DNA of 64,000 nucleotides. It comes from Ancylostoma caninum. Taxonomy: Eukaryota > Nematoda > Chromadorea > Rhabditida > Ancylostomatidae. Shown piece after piece: positions 16,021 to 28,000 of this stretch. The position numbers and the translations under genes were made by a program. Location of the stretch: contig JBAJFG010000460.1 of the NCBI GenBank assembly GCA_037903475.1, positions 496,001 to 560,000 on the forward strand. Direction: 5' to 3'. Every line of letters starts with the position of its first letter. Position 1 is the first letter of the stretch. Below the pieces are notes generated by a model. It saw only the letters and a list, made by a program, of their open reading frames with translations, did not search any database and was not told where the DNA came from.

Positions 16021-16267
16021 TGTAAGACAAAATTTTTGTTATAAGTAGTTGACAGTTGTCGAGCTTCAATATTAGCCACTTTATCAGGCAAGCTTTCAGG
16101 GCTATAACGCCATTATCAAGCCTACAAAATACAATAGATAAAAAAAGATGTATTGTATTTTGTAGGCTTGATAATGGCGTTATAGCGCCGAAAGCTTGCC
16201 TGACAAAGTGGCTAATATTAAAGTGTCAACAACTGTGAACTAATTATAACAAAAATTTTGTCTTACA
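16021..16267. mobile_element. Fully palindromic MITE (247 bp)
   Basis: The sequence reads TGTAAGACAAAATTTTTGTT at the left end and the reverse complement at the right end. The arms of about 117 bases each stay complementary with few mismatches up to a short A-rich loop near 16138-16150. An ORF read across it is meaningless. Confidence 0.9.
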
Positions 16268-17020
16268 TTTTCCCACCCCATGTGTTTTTTTTTTCGAAAT
16301 CTCGGCGATCACCCTGTTGTCATTGCATTTTTGTCTACTATAATAGTTTGTACCCATTCAATTTTCTTTTAGTTCCTACCTACCATCCATCTTGAACGCT
16401 AAGGCTTTTGGCTCTATGTAGAGAAGTGAGAGTGTCAGTCTTATGTTTCTGATGAGTGACTAAACAAAAGTATAATCCCTAACCCGTTTGTAAAGGAAGA
16501 AAAGCCTCTAAAGGAAGGAGGTACAATTTTTTAGCAGGATTCGTTTCAAACTCTTGTTTGCATACCAGTCGTGTTGGGAATTGTGGTTTATGTGGCCCTG
16601 CAAGCGCTAACTTCACTATACAAGGAAAATACGTACTGTAAAGGAAACTCCAGCAGTGGTCTGGATTCACTCACCGCGTCGCATTAAATGAGCGATCGCG
16701 AATGATAAAGATGGCAATGGGCTATGCGGATGCTCCTACAACAAGAGTGCTAAGACGTGGAGAATATTATTTATTTACGATTCTTCTTGTAGGTGAAAAA
16801 TAAGTGATTCCTCTTCGATGTAGGATTCATAGAAGGAAAAATGTTGATGCGAAATCATTTTAGTCAATAAAAAGGAATTATCTAATACTGCTGTGTGTAC
16901 AAAAATAATTATGCACATCTTCAGACAGCTACATACATATGTATACAAATTTCAAGTGTTAAAAAATAATGACATGATAGAAAGATCAAGTTTTTGTGAC
17001 AATGGGTTCCTTGCATAGTG
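16268..17020. other. Intergenic, downstream of the GST gene
   Basis: Nothing recognisable apart from the polyadenylation signal at its right edge. Confidence 0.5.
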
Positions 17021-17026
17021 TTTATT
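17021..17026 (-). promoter_or_regulatory. Polyadenylation signal of the GST gene
   Basis: AATAAA on the minus strand lies about 45 bases after the GST stop codon (17071-17073), a normal distance for a short nematode 3' UTR. Confidence 0.65.
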
Positions 17027-17070
17027 TACAATTCTCCTTAGACGAATGGAATCAGAAAAGAAGAATGGAA

Positions 17071-18413
17071 TCAGAAATGTGAGTCAGGCCTGGTCTGAAT
17101 ATACGGTCGTACGTGGGGTAACACCTCGAATCGGTTGCAGTACGCCTTCAGAACTGGGAAGTGAGCCAGGTAGAAACTGTCGTAGCACGCCTGGAATCGG
17201 GTCAGCATTTCAATCACAGCGATGTCGGCCCAGGATATCTGAAAAACAGCTTCATTTAGTCACCGGCATTCTAGGAAACAAGCCAGAAAAGTTAGTTCTA
17301 GTCTGAATAGAGGAACGGACAGAAAAGGAATGGAATAGAAAAAATTTAGGTAATTACCTTGGTTCCTACGAGAAACAGTTTGGACGACAGCGCTTGCTCG
17401 AGTTTCTTCAAACAGGGAAAAAGCGTGGATTCTTTGAACTTATTCCAAACTACACGCTGAAAGAGATCATTGAGATCGTATTCCTCAAATCCTTGAAACA
17501 GAAACCAACCCTTTCTTCGTAGTTCCTGGTAAGATTTGCACGAATTATTGGAGCGAGACCGGCATGGATTTCCTCGAGAGTTTCCATAACATCGTCCACA
17601 GCTTTTCGTTCACCGGGAAGGCTGCCGTACAGTTCTAAAACAGTACAAATATTGAGGTTCTTTTCCATCTGTTTGATGTTCTTTTATTACAAAACTACCA
17701 CTAAAAACTGAGGTCAGAACGTGAGCTTTTGAAGAGGTAAAAATCACTGAATTTACCAAAAAATTCAGATCAGAAAACGAAAATGTATGGATTAAACGAA
17801 CCGAAAAACCGATTCGCAAAAAAAATTTTCAGATTTCAAATCGAAAAGTGAATAATGGGGCGTGAAGAATAGATACACTTTCTCTCGTCAAAAAAAATGA
17901 AAAATGGAAAAATAATTAACAGAGGAAAAGTGATGCTGATTTGTACGTATCGACCTGAGCAACACATATAGGGTAAATCAACAACGAACATACCGAGTTT
18001 TTCCGCAACATATTTCGATATTTCGTTCACTCCAATTATTCTATCGCTGTTGTTCACTATCATCACCGGTAGCCTTGTGTCTTCAGAAAATCCATCTGAA
18101 ATCTCAAATATTAAGCATTAACAATAGCTGAGGAAAAATCCTTGCTGCAAAAAGTTCAAAATTAAAATGTGAGCCGGTGAATCATAGAGGAATTATGTTT
18201 ATTGAACGTAAAGTTTCACTGTAGAAGGCTGGATTCTTCTGAAGAATTAGCCGTGGAGGCTGGGTATGATTCACCTTTCTTCTTCCTCATCTTCCATTCT
18301 GCTATTGTTAACCTTGAATCCGTGAATGGATGCTCCGCGTAAGTCAGCATGAGCCTAACGGCCTCCGCTCTCCCTCTTCCTTTCAGAGAGATTAGTTCAA
18401 GTTTGTCATGCAT
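17071..18413 (-). CDS. Divergent glutathione S-transferase (five exons, 210 residues)
   Basis: A cytosolic enzyme-family protein that would conjugate glutathione to electrophiles. Exons on the minus strand: 18275-18413, 17994-18095, 17510-17634, 17358-17456 and 17071-17238; phases agree and total 633 bases. The N-terminal thioredoxin-like domain (KLELISLKGRGRAEAVRLML, then TRLPVMIV with the cis-Pro, then VNEISKYVAEKL) precedes a helical C-terminal domain ending with ISWADIAVIEML, the usual N-capping Asp, and YIQTRPDSHF. The length matches nematode GSTs of the sigma-like group. Anchored on RGRAE, the catalytic Tyr position is Ser9, and the glutathione-binding Ser-x-Ala-Ile is Val-Asn-Glu-Ile, so normal activity is doubtful. 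Met at 18413 was chosen because an acceptor-like TTTTTTATTCAG lies 15 bases upstream. It could be a non-catalytic binding protein. Confidence 0.88.
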
Positions 18414-18428
18414 TTGAAAAAAAATTTT

Positions 18429-18440
18429 CTGAATAAAAAA
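18429..18440 (-). promoter_or_regulatory. Probable trans-splice acceptor of the GST mRNA
   Basis: TTTTTTATTCAG on the minus strand matches the nematode acceptor consensus (TTTTCAG) and lies 15 bases before the start codon with no in-frame exon upstream. SL1 addition is the simplest reading. Confidence 0.55.
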
Positions 18441-18849
18441 CAATTTTCAATTGTTGGTGGCTGATGGTTGCTTAAAGTCATCAAAACGAGTTCAAATCTG
18501 GAGAAGAGGTAGGAATGGCGTTGCTACCAAAAATTATAGCAAAAGAGTGAAATTATGGCAGTGATGAAAGTGTTATAAAATGAAATGAGAACGCTGTATT
18601 TATGCCACCTGGAATGTTTGCAGAGCAACAAAGTCGAAGGTAAACATCGAAATGTGATGGACGAACGAACGGACATTTCGAAGTCATGCAAATGAATTCA
18701 AGTGATCCTATCGCACTTTAGATTCCAGTGATTTCAAACTGTTGCAGTGAACAGATTGACAGGGTGATTCTCTCTTATTAATGTCACTTTAGGATAACAT
18801 GATCGTTCATAGACTATTCTGATCCGTGGAGCCTTAGACCTCACACAAA

Positions 18850-18975
18850 GACTGAGTGTACTGATTATTTATTTATTTATTTATGTTATACATCATGACA
18901 AGTCACAATGCAGCCCTTCGCAAGGAAGGTAAATTAAGGAGGTACCATAGAAAGGTCATGGTCTGATGGAGGATT
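18850..18975 (-). repeat. Probable retroposon 3' tail, minus orientation
   Basis: On the minus strand, about 100 non-coding bases end in a run of ATAA units (18863-18886). This resembles the short A-rich repeat tails of nematode LINEs and their derived retroposons. The body is too short to classify. Confidence 0.4.
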
Positions 18976-21607
18976 CCATCCTGGAAAATTCTTAGAACTT
19001 CTCTATTGATGATCTGGTCAGTTCACTCGGTTTTCCACTATACTAGCTGAAATAATTTATACAATCACTCATCTGGATAACTTATTTTACCATGTGTTTC
19101 AAGGAATGGAATGTCCAGGGGGCTGAAAAGCACTTTGACAATCATTTCGCTAATTATGACAATCATTTCGCTAATTACCTTGGGTAAAAGCTATGCACCA
19201 ACGTGGCTTGGAAAATTTGCGCTAGGTATGGAAAAAGAGCTTTCTATAATTCACAGGACACGAAAATGGCTTGTGTTGCCCAAGGTGACCCGATCAAATT
19301 GGAACTGGTGAGGCTTAACTGCGAAAGGAGGAGCCGTTATTCAATGGGGAAGTTACTTTAGTGGAGCTTATAATTTTGTATAAGCTTCGTTTATTTATAT
19401 TTGTAATTAGTTTTCAAACTTTCATTTCTGATTATCTAATACCAAAACTAATGTTTCTAGGGTTTTCATATATTTCTCCACCATGGTCCCCTACGTGGTA
19501 GAGATCCCAGTTTTTCCCATTCCCCCAGCGGTGGCTTTCTGCCTCTTTCCAGTATATGTATCCAACAGTACAGTTCAAGGAAATACTAGAAAATTGTCAT
19601 GGTACAGGGGATTTGAAGAATTAAGAAAGACCAGTGCCAATTTCATTGAATATGTAAAGCTAAGGAGAATTTGTTATCTCCCTTTTTTGTCCCACAAATT
19701 TGATCGAGAGCTGATTCTCCTATACTATAATTTTTTCCGGGGAAGTAGCGAGAGCGTGGACGACACTCTCTGAACACAAACACATTCTAGAAATGTTAGC
19801 CAGGTTGCAGAACAGAGTGCCTTTATGACGTCACTCAACGGCGGGAGCACAGAGAATGTCAACAATGTAAACAATTCGTTCTCCGAGTGATTCTAGGCGT
19901 TACCAACGCTGTTAAGAACAATCGGTATACACAGTTTATACAAAGTAGCTGTTAAACATGGATAGCTTCTTCTTGAAAGCTCAAAAGGAAAAGGAAACAA
20001 TTGTCAGACATCTTTTGGAGTACTAAAACAAATAGTGGCTCCAACAAACAACATCATTGTCGGTTCTCGAACTCCTTGAGAAGCATAGGGTAATTTTTTC
20101 GTCGTGCTGCTACCACTGGACTAGATGATTACAGCTTCCACCCTATTGAAATTGTAAATGCCCTAGTTTCCCTGCACTACCAGTGATGAACATTAAAAGG
20201 TAGCACAGGAATGAAGGTAATTATTGTCATCATTGTAACCATTGTCAGTTTTTGTTGGAGGTATTTACTGTAGTGCCAACGCTGAGGCTGCTTCAAAAGT
20301 GTTCTTTGACGAAAGGATAAAAAATTACGTTGTTTTGAAAGTGATGGACAACGAAAGTATGACCTCGGATCGGCCTAGTCTCCCATAGGAATCAAGTGAT
20401 TCAATGAAAATATCTTCAATATTATGAAGTAAACATATAGTAGTAATAGGAAATAAAATACATATAAATTTTTTGCTGTTCTCTGCACGAATCCCGGATC
20501 TTCATCGTGTTTCCCATGTATGTACATAAGATAATTATATCCATTTTCATTTGGAGATGAAATAGTGATGAATAGTAGAATGTTTGTAACAATTCTAGGC
20601 AGTGGATCTGCTCAACCGATACCAACTTCGCTGCTAACGTTCAAAGTAATGGTCCGCTATTCACATATCATTGTCCCTCTCGAAATAAAGATGCCTACCA
20701 ATTGTCTTACATTGTTTGATTACCATACAATTTAATTACCTTGCACGAAAAAAAAAAACGGTGAAATCTCGGAAGTCGTGCAAAGAACAGCAGACAACTC
20801 CCCTGTGCTTCACTTCTCATGCCAAGAAACAGCCTATCCTTTTTCATCATCCTTTATTTCTAAGATATGTATGCATGCATCTTAGAAAGCAAACTGTAAG
20901 GAAACAAGTGGAAATCGGAGAAAAAAAGCCTACAGCGGAGCACAGTAATCGGAGAGCAAGTTTGAATTGAACGCTATTCACTTGCGTAGGGAAGGAAAAT
21001 CAAATTGCAGCAGGAGCCATTTGGGTTAAGCAAACTAAAAAAAGCTGCACTATATATACTGTGAAAGGAAAGAGATGTCTAATTAAATTTAATTCGCAAT
21101 GCACCATTAGGAATTCTTGTAGAGCAATTTCGCCCCAATCAGCAAATATAAGTAACTTAAATATCCGAACAAAAAGGCAATGGCTTTATGGCAAAGTGAA
21201 GTGAAACCCTGGGGGCACGGACATGAAGCACTTTAGCGCGTGCAGAGTCTCCTCGATGGAAGAAATGCAAACATTTGAAGCAACGTGTGTGTTGGAAGAA
21301 GCGAAAGAAATAGTTGCAGAGAAAAGTTTGCGAATTCCACTCGTAACCATGTGAGTCTCGATCGAAGATGCGTGTTCGATAGGAACGATCGGATAGAGAG
21401 CGGCTACGCGAAGCACTCATGGTCCGCCAAGTAAGATGCGAGGAGCGGGGAGTGGCAGGTTTTATGTAAATATTGGCCGGATGCCAAAAGGCCAGCGATG
21501 AACGATCCACGCTGCATGTATGTACAACAATGAGTCTCGGGATCTCAAATAAATAATCAATGAATAAACAAAAATTTGGTTCAGAAAAATTATATGTATA
21601 ATATTAT
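18976..21607. other. Gene-free stretch
   Basis: No supported exon. An 87-codon minus-strand ORF beginning at 21420 (MSASRSRSLS) is the only one with a mildly protein-like start; it matches no family I know. Confidence 0.4.
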
Positions 21608-21629
21608 GGTTTAATTACCCAAGTTTGAG
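21608..21629 (+). other. Genomic copy of the SL1 spliced leader
   Basis: All 22 bases are identical to the conserved nematode SL1 exon (starting GGTTTAATTACCC and ending AAGTTTGAG). It is not an SL RNA gene: the leader should be followed by the donor GTAA and a stem-loop with an Sm site, but here GGTTGAAGGCCCGGAGGTG follows. The natural reading is a DNA copy of a trans-spliced transcript. The 3' limit is unclear; about 390 unassigned bases lie before the element at 22031. Confidence 0.85.
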
Positions 21630-22026
21630 GGTTGAAGGCCCGGAGGTGATATGGAATTCAATTCTACTGTGTGAACCACCAAATGTATTCCTCCCCACTG
21701 GACAATCCGCCATCATTCCACTTCCACCCACACACAACCCCTCGTAGAGAATGGTGCACCCACCCTTGTGAGTCCACGCCATTTTCAAAAAATTTTTTGG
21801 TGCACTGAGATGACAAAACCTCATTTTTGTGCCAGCGTTACAATGTCCATTTGAGTACCATAAATATTCGACGTCTCTGCCCGGCAGGATTTAACCGTGA
21901 CCGTGAAAAAGGGGCACTTCAGAGACGACATATTTTCGAAGCAGAGCCTATTGAAGGTGGTGGTAAAGAACTTCTTGCAATTGTTTTCTGTCTTCGACTC
22001 ATCACAATTTGGTAGCAACCCACTGC
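21630..22026 (+). pseudogene. Possible body of an SL1-tagged retrocopy
   Basis: Directly joined to the SL1 copy. In the frame starting GTT-GAA-GGC it is open for about 33 codons (VEGPEVIWNSILLC and so on) and then closed; the minus strand also has a 69-codon ORF. No protein family was recognised, and no poly(A) tract or flanking duplication could be fixed, so the right end is arbitrary. Confidence 0.35.
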
Positions 22027-22030
22027 TTAA

Positions 22031-22545
22031 AGGCAAGGTCCGGTCAAAATCTTGCCCACCCAGATTTCTTGCTCTCTCGAGTCCAAACCATGTATATAGC
22101 ACGTATCTCAAGTTTGAGAACTTGGCATAAGCACTATCGCAAGATACGGGGTAAAACGTCCAATGATTACGGTAGCTATGGAAAAACGCGCTCCAATCGA
22201 CAAAGGCTGCGCGAAGGCATATTGAACAACGATGGACGCTTAGATACATACGGCCTAATGAACACTCCGCGAAACCTTACTCACCCCATCAAACGGACCA
22301 CTGGTCGTTTCAATACGAATTTTCCCCTACGACGCCACAACAGACAGCAGCTAGGGCGCGCCGTATAACGTCATTTGAAAGCACGGACGCCGCAAACCCG
22401 CAAACGCCGCACCGAAATTGGTCGATGGAAAGCGTTTGTTGTGCGACTTTTTCAGGGGTTTTTCTATAGTTTTTGTCCTAGGGGTCACGGTGGGCTACGA
22501 ATCCAATAGAAATTCGGGAGATGGAATTTTGCCCGAACTTTGCCT
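22031..22545. mobile_element. TTAA-flanked non-autonomous element with AGGC ends, member 1
   Basis: TTAA lies at 22027-22030 and 22546-22549. The ends read AGGCAAGGTCCGG and the near-complement CCCGAACTTTGCCT. There is no transposase. Two more elements with TTAA and AGGC termini occur at 53839 and 61852. TTAA target duplications are typical of piggyBac-like elements, though the terminal bases differ from classic piggyBac ends. Confidence 0.7.
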
Positions 22546-22549
22546 TTAA

Positions 22550-24273
22550 GAGCAAAAATTTCCCGCACTTTTCTTGCTACTTAGCCGCAGCGATTGTTCA
22601 ATGCTTTGAAAATACAAAAAAAAATTGGAACCTTCGAATTTTGGCTTCATTTAGTGTTCGTAACAAATTCAGCTTGCTGCGTTGAATGCATAGAAAGCAT
22701 ACTACGTCCTACTTTAGTGGCAGCGACTGTACTTTATCCCATGACCGTTGCGGTGGATGGGTACATTGGAGCAGAGCACCATATAAACGCGATATCACAA
22801 AGTAGCCTTTTTCGTTCTCAGGAAACACTAACTGCCACTATTCGAGCAGTGTACGACTCCAATAGCACCTGAAACTTACAGGTTTTTTGCAGAATCTGTG
22901 GAGGGAATTTTCTTAACTAGACGAGCAAAGCAATGCGTTTCTGAGGGATGAAAAACAGCCCCTCTCGAAAAATTTGAAAAATTCCCAAGTATCGGAAATG
23001 TAGGTGAAAGGGGTACCAGAATGCTCATGATGAGCTCAAGATTACAAAAATATAACTTTTACTCTACGTTCTTGACATAATATGCACGGCAAGTAGCATG
23101 TATCCTTAGGTTACAATTATCGCAGAGTCTCGCTAGCTAGTTCGTACCCGTAGGTACTTTGCGAAGTAGGCGCTTTTTGAGCAGAAATTTGATAACGATG
23201 TTAGGCTCATCTTGTACATCTCGTTTGAACAAATCGATTGGTGGGCAGAACTTCTGATAAGGAGCAAAACGAACTGCGTTATGAGGAAAAAACAAAAAAA
23301 TATTCGCGTCTTTTAGTTTTCTGTCCAAAAATTTCCAATATTGACGGAAGAAACTTCCCCATTCCTCCTGGTAAGCTGAACTATTCCATGTTTTTAATGC
23401 CTATTTTTTAAAGCTGATCGACCTCATCAAAGTTCCTCGATCACGTGACCCTCTCGTTTCTCAAAAACATGTAAGACCTTCATGCGGCCGCTACTTGAAA
23501 CTGGTACATTTGTCTTCGGTCCTCATAGATAAAAAAAACAAGTACATGTCCTCAGAAGTATTCGAAGTACTTTCAGTAGAATCCACTACGGAATACTTGG
23601 TGTGTCAAAGAGTTCGATTTATAATTGCTATGCAAATTACTGGCAAGAATACTGAGAATCGATCTCCATGGATCCTTCATCGCCACTGACCAAAAAAAAA
23701 AAAACAGAAAGGTCGTCTCAGATTTCCTATCGACAGAGCTAAACCCAGAGTAGATCGCAGCTTCTGGCCAAGAGAGTTCAGCATCCTGTCACGTGTCACG
23801 TGTATTTCCTAAAGGCACTGTTTCGCCTAGGAGCAGTTTCTGATGAAAATCAGAAAAGCTAATTTCAGAAGAATTGAAGCAGCAGGAGCTGACGATCACA
23901 GTGGTAACTGATTTCTTTCAAAACTGCAGAAAAATCCGTTTCCGAACCCTAATTTCTGGGGATCTTGTAGGAGCAGCAGGAGTCGGGACCAAAATGGAGG
24001 GTCTCTGAATAATGCACTCCAGGGAGCGCCCCTTCTGAGGCTCGAAAACGGGATTTTTGGCAGTTTTGGGCAGAATCACCTATACAAATGTGATCTGCGG
24101 CTCCTGTAAATTCTTTTCGTATGAAAGTCTTGAAAGAATATAAAGAAATGTTCGAATTCCGAAAGAATTCCGAAGAATATCCGAAAGAATATATAGGTGG
24201 CTTTTGCATGTGATTCATGCACAGTAGATGTACATTAGTGGCACTGTGATTATTGTGACGCGCAATGTGTTAG
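22550..24273. other. Gene-free stretch
   Basis: Short ORFs only. A short A-tract at about 22617-22626 is the nearest downstream candidate for a retrocopy tail, but it lies beyond the TTAA element. Nothing else recognised. Confidence 0.4.
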
Positions 24274-25058
24274 GTGTTAACATAAGTCCTTGCGCCTTTT
24301 TTAGCTGCGATTTTTTCCGCAATACTGCCACTTTTCTCTAACTTGCACTATACCTTCTGATAGTGCTTTCCTTCCTCTACAATTCTATTACCACGTGTTC
24401 TCGCAGAACTCTTTAATTACTTAATTTTTGAGCTTGGGAAGAATAACGCCAATTTGAGGAAAAACACCATTTCCTCCTTGTATTCAATACGGACAAGAAA
24501 GCACTCGATGCAATTTGGACATGTAAGCTCTGCAGATTATATGCGCGAAAAAGATCATCAGTGGAACTGTTGCACTGCCAGTTTGGCGATGATGGCAAGG
24601 GTGAGGTCCAACGTTGTCATGGGGTAAGGGACGAGACCCTTCCAACTAGACCCTTTTAGCAGCATTACCTCATGTTCTTGGTAGCTTTGAGAGGTATGAT
24701 GTCCATCTACACCATACGATTCCTCTGGATCAATTCCCAGGTCTTAGTGAAAGAAATCTTTTCCGTCGAAGTGATTGGTGTCAACGAGACCAAAAATGTC
24801 TTCTTTGATCTTGGAAAATGGCTGATGACCAGTAATTTCAAGCAAAACGTCTCGTTCATATTTAGCATATGTCAATTGGCCAGCTTTGATGGCCTTTCGA
24901 GCCTCAACTATTCGATAGTTGGCAGAAAAAAAAACTGTCCACAACATTCTTGTAGAGGAAGAACAGCGCTCTCGAATCGTATATGGCTTGTACTTAAAAG
25001 ATGCCAAATAGGTGAAGAAAAGTGCATCCGAAAAAAGAGCAAAGACTTATGTTAACAC
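24274..25058. mobile_element. Non-autonomous inverted-repeat element, copy 2
   Basis: Second copy of the element in collagen intron 1. It begins GTGTTAACATAAGTCCTTGC and ends AAAGACTTATGTTAACAC. It lacks the nested MITE of copy 1 and is shorter (785 against 1017 bases). A minus-strand 87-codon ORF (24744-25007) includes YERDVLLEITGHQPFSKIKE, the same segment that copy 1 carries in broken form. Confidence 0.75.
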
Positions 25059-28000
25059 CCAATACATAGAGACCCTACATATCATGCGCAGTTGTAGCAA
25101 GATGTCCCCAGAGATGCTGTAACCGAAGCAAGGTAACCTTCGAATCTAGACGAGGTGTCCAGGCAAGAAGAGCGGTGCTGACAGAAGTAGATGAGCAATG
25201 ATGAGAATGCCGTTGTTCTGCGATGAACAAGGTTCAGAAAACAGAAGTTATTCCTTCAGAGTTTCTTTTAATTCACAGCTGAGATTCATGGACATTTTCA
25301 GGAAGCTGTCCAAAATTGCGAATCAGGAGTGAACGAGATTCTGGAGCAAAATCTGGAGTAGCTTGCAATGGCAAGGGCAGGGAGGCATGGAAAAAAGTGG
25401 TAACTCCGCCCGATAGAAAAGTGAAGGTTCTAAAGATATTAGTTTTACTAAAAAACATTAAAAACAAATATTTGAGAAGCAGCAATGAAAGCAAACAGTT
25501 CGAAGCAAACTAATATAAAATTTTCATTGTTTTATAAATTTTCATTTGTTTTTTTTTTCATTGTTTTCATTGCATGTTTTATAGAGCAATTTCAAAAATT
25601 CAGTGTTTTTCTGATGATTAGGTGCCTGCAGGATTCTGTTGGAGTTACCCCTGACCCCTTGCCAATCCGCCTTATTTAATCTTAAATCAAAATCTACATT
25701 TTTGTTCAAAATAAGCAGCAAATAATTCAACAAAACAATAGGTGATAAAAGATGTTTCAAACTGTTCAGAATGACTCATAAGTGGGACGGAAGAGTCCAA
25801 CTTTCATTGAGAATACGTGAATTGAATTGAATCCTTGAATGCATGCAGACACCAAAGGTCGAGGAAGAATCTGGAAATCTGGCAATCTCTGAAGAGACAA
25901 AGAGTAAACAAACCTCAACCACGCTTGGTTTGGGAGAAACCCTTGTTTTCCCACAACAAATCCACTTGTGCAACAATCATTTGCTCTGTAAAGTTTCCTT
26001 CAAAAGGATACAGCACTTCCAAAGCTCATCTTTTCGTCATTTCGTAGTGTTGTCCAGTCCCAGGGCCCCGTTTGACCTCTCTGACTCCCTCGGCGTCCAG
26101 TTCACTCCGCACTCTTTCCACTTCCGCTTGCGTGAGGTCATGCGCTGATTGACGCTCATAAATTTGCATACTACGCTGCAGTGCAGTTCGCGCCAGACGG
26201 CTGTCCACTCACTATATGTCCATTCATCCGAGTACTCGTCCATCATCTCGATCCCCACTCGGACGGAGTTCAAGAGGCTGAACTCCGCTGGGATCTCCGG
26301 CTGAAAGTGGGGTTTCCCCGTCTGTGAATGAGTAGAATTCAATGATAACGCTCCTATGCTTCTGAACCGTGAGCAATTTGGTATGCTGTCGAGCCTCTCA
26401 TTAGGCCATCTGCTGTTTGTCGCCTGGCGCGAAGCTCTCGCAAACAATTCGCCCCCGTAAACGTGCTGGACACTGCGACAATGTACGACAACGAACTGAG
26501 CCCTCTTAAGCTTCTGGAGCCGTTTCGTTTGGTTTTTGGCCTTAGCTCGTCACCTCCAAGTCTCAAAATTTGTGTTGTGTAGTTCTCTTTTATTAATGTT
26601 GGGAATATTTCTATGTCAATGAACTGCTTTTCAAGAAAGAAATTGAAGGGAACAGGTCAGGGATGTTCCAAAATTTCCAAAATGCAGCACTTATTTTTAA
26701 ATATAAAACAGATGTGCCAATAGAGAGAAGATCCAGAAAATGAGGAAAATACCTCTTTTTTGTTGTGTTTGCTATGTAGTCCAAAAAAGTCCAAACAAAC
26801 AACTAAATACATACTCGTTTTGACCCTTTTATACCTAACGTTAGGGTAGAACTTCCACGTTCCTTACCGTTCCAGATCAATTATACGTAACTTCGTATCT
26901 TCAGGCGCTCCCATGTAAAAATTCCATAAATTTTGACCACAGAGCGCAAAGGTTAAGCCGTGTCACATCAGTTTGGATTACTCCAGATGCGCAGCCGGAG
27001 TTAGCTGAAAGGCAAGCGTTTTGATCGTGAACGGAGCTAAATGTCGTTTTTCTCTTCGCCGCTGATGACTTCATCATGCATAGAAAAGTAAAGGTTCCCC
27101 AGAAGAGCGAAAATCGGCAGCTTTTCTGAGAAAGTCATCTGGATTATTCATAGGGATATTGACCCACTCACACACAAGTTTTAATAGAGTACCATTACGA
27201 GACTCAGCTGCAAGTTAGCCGAAACACTTGTCCAAATTTCACTGCATGGGATTTATTCGGCCAAGAATTATTTATTGAAACACCAGATGTAAATTGTACC
27301 AAATAATTAAAACTGTTCCAATTATCAAAAAAGGAAGACTTAAGTGCATATGTTGCTGGGTCTTTCATGGATAAAATGACCATTGTGCAGAATTTTTTGG
27401 CAGGATAAACCTCGAGAGCCAAATTTGGCGTCACTGGAGTGAGGCACTGGTGGTTAGCCTTACGGTGTCTTACTCATCTCAATCTTGATAGCTTCGCTCA
27501 TTGTGACGATGTTTCATATTTATGTAGATGATATCCGGTTCCTTGCAGAACTTTCTGATATGTAGCGGTCAACCAGATTCATAGGAGTACATACTTATTG
27601 CAAGCTATACATATACGTATTCATTTTCAATGACGAAACATTATGAAAACAATGATTGAGTAGAGCAAAATTAAATACAGGAAATGCCATACACTAGAAA
27701 AAGCATATATGTTACAAATGTTAGCTAGATCATGGAAAAAGCATGGTATAACAAAACCAAAAGAAGGATGAAGGGTCCATTTCGAAGAAAGTATGGGCAC
27801 AAAAAACATTTCGGTTTCTGCCTACCCAAGGCTCCAAAGTTCTAAGTGGTCAATGTTGTTTACAATTTTATCTTCTGGAAGATTATAACGAAGGACAGGA
27901 ATGGGAGTGGCGCTCCCCTATAGTTTATATGGATTATTTCTGAAAAAAAAAAGTGCTAGAAGAAAGAAAAAGTAAGTGGGAGAAATGATTGCTGGCAGTT

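Noticed and set aside
21608..21720. SL1 RNA gene
   Set aside because: The leader is not followed by a GT donor, stem-loops II-III or an Sm site, so it is not a functional SL RNA gene.
26026..26321. Minus-strand exon pair candidate (TGKPHFQPEI... and ...EVKRGPGTGQHYEMTKR)
   Set aside because: The donor after 26213 is phase 1, but the best acceptor (CTGCAG) would give an immediate stop; no consistent joining.
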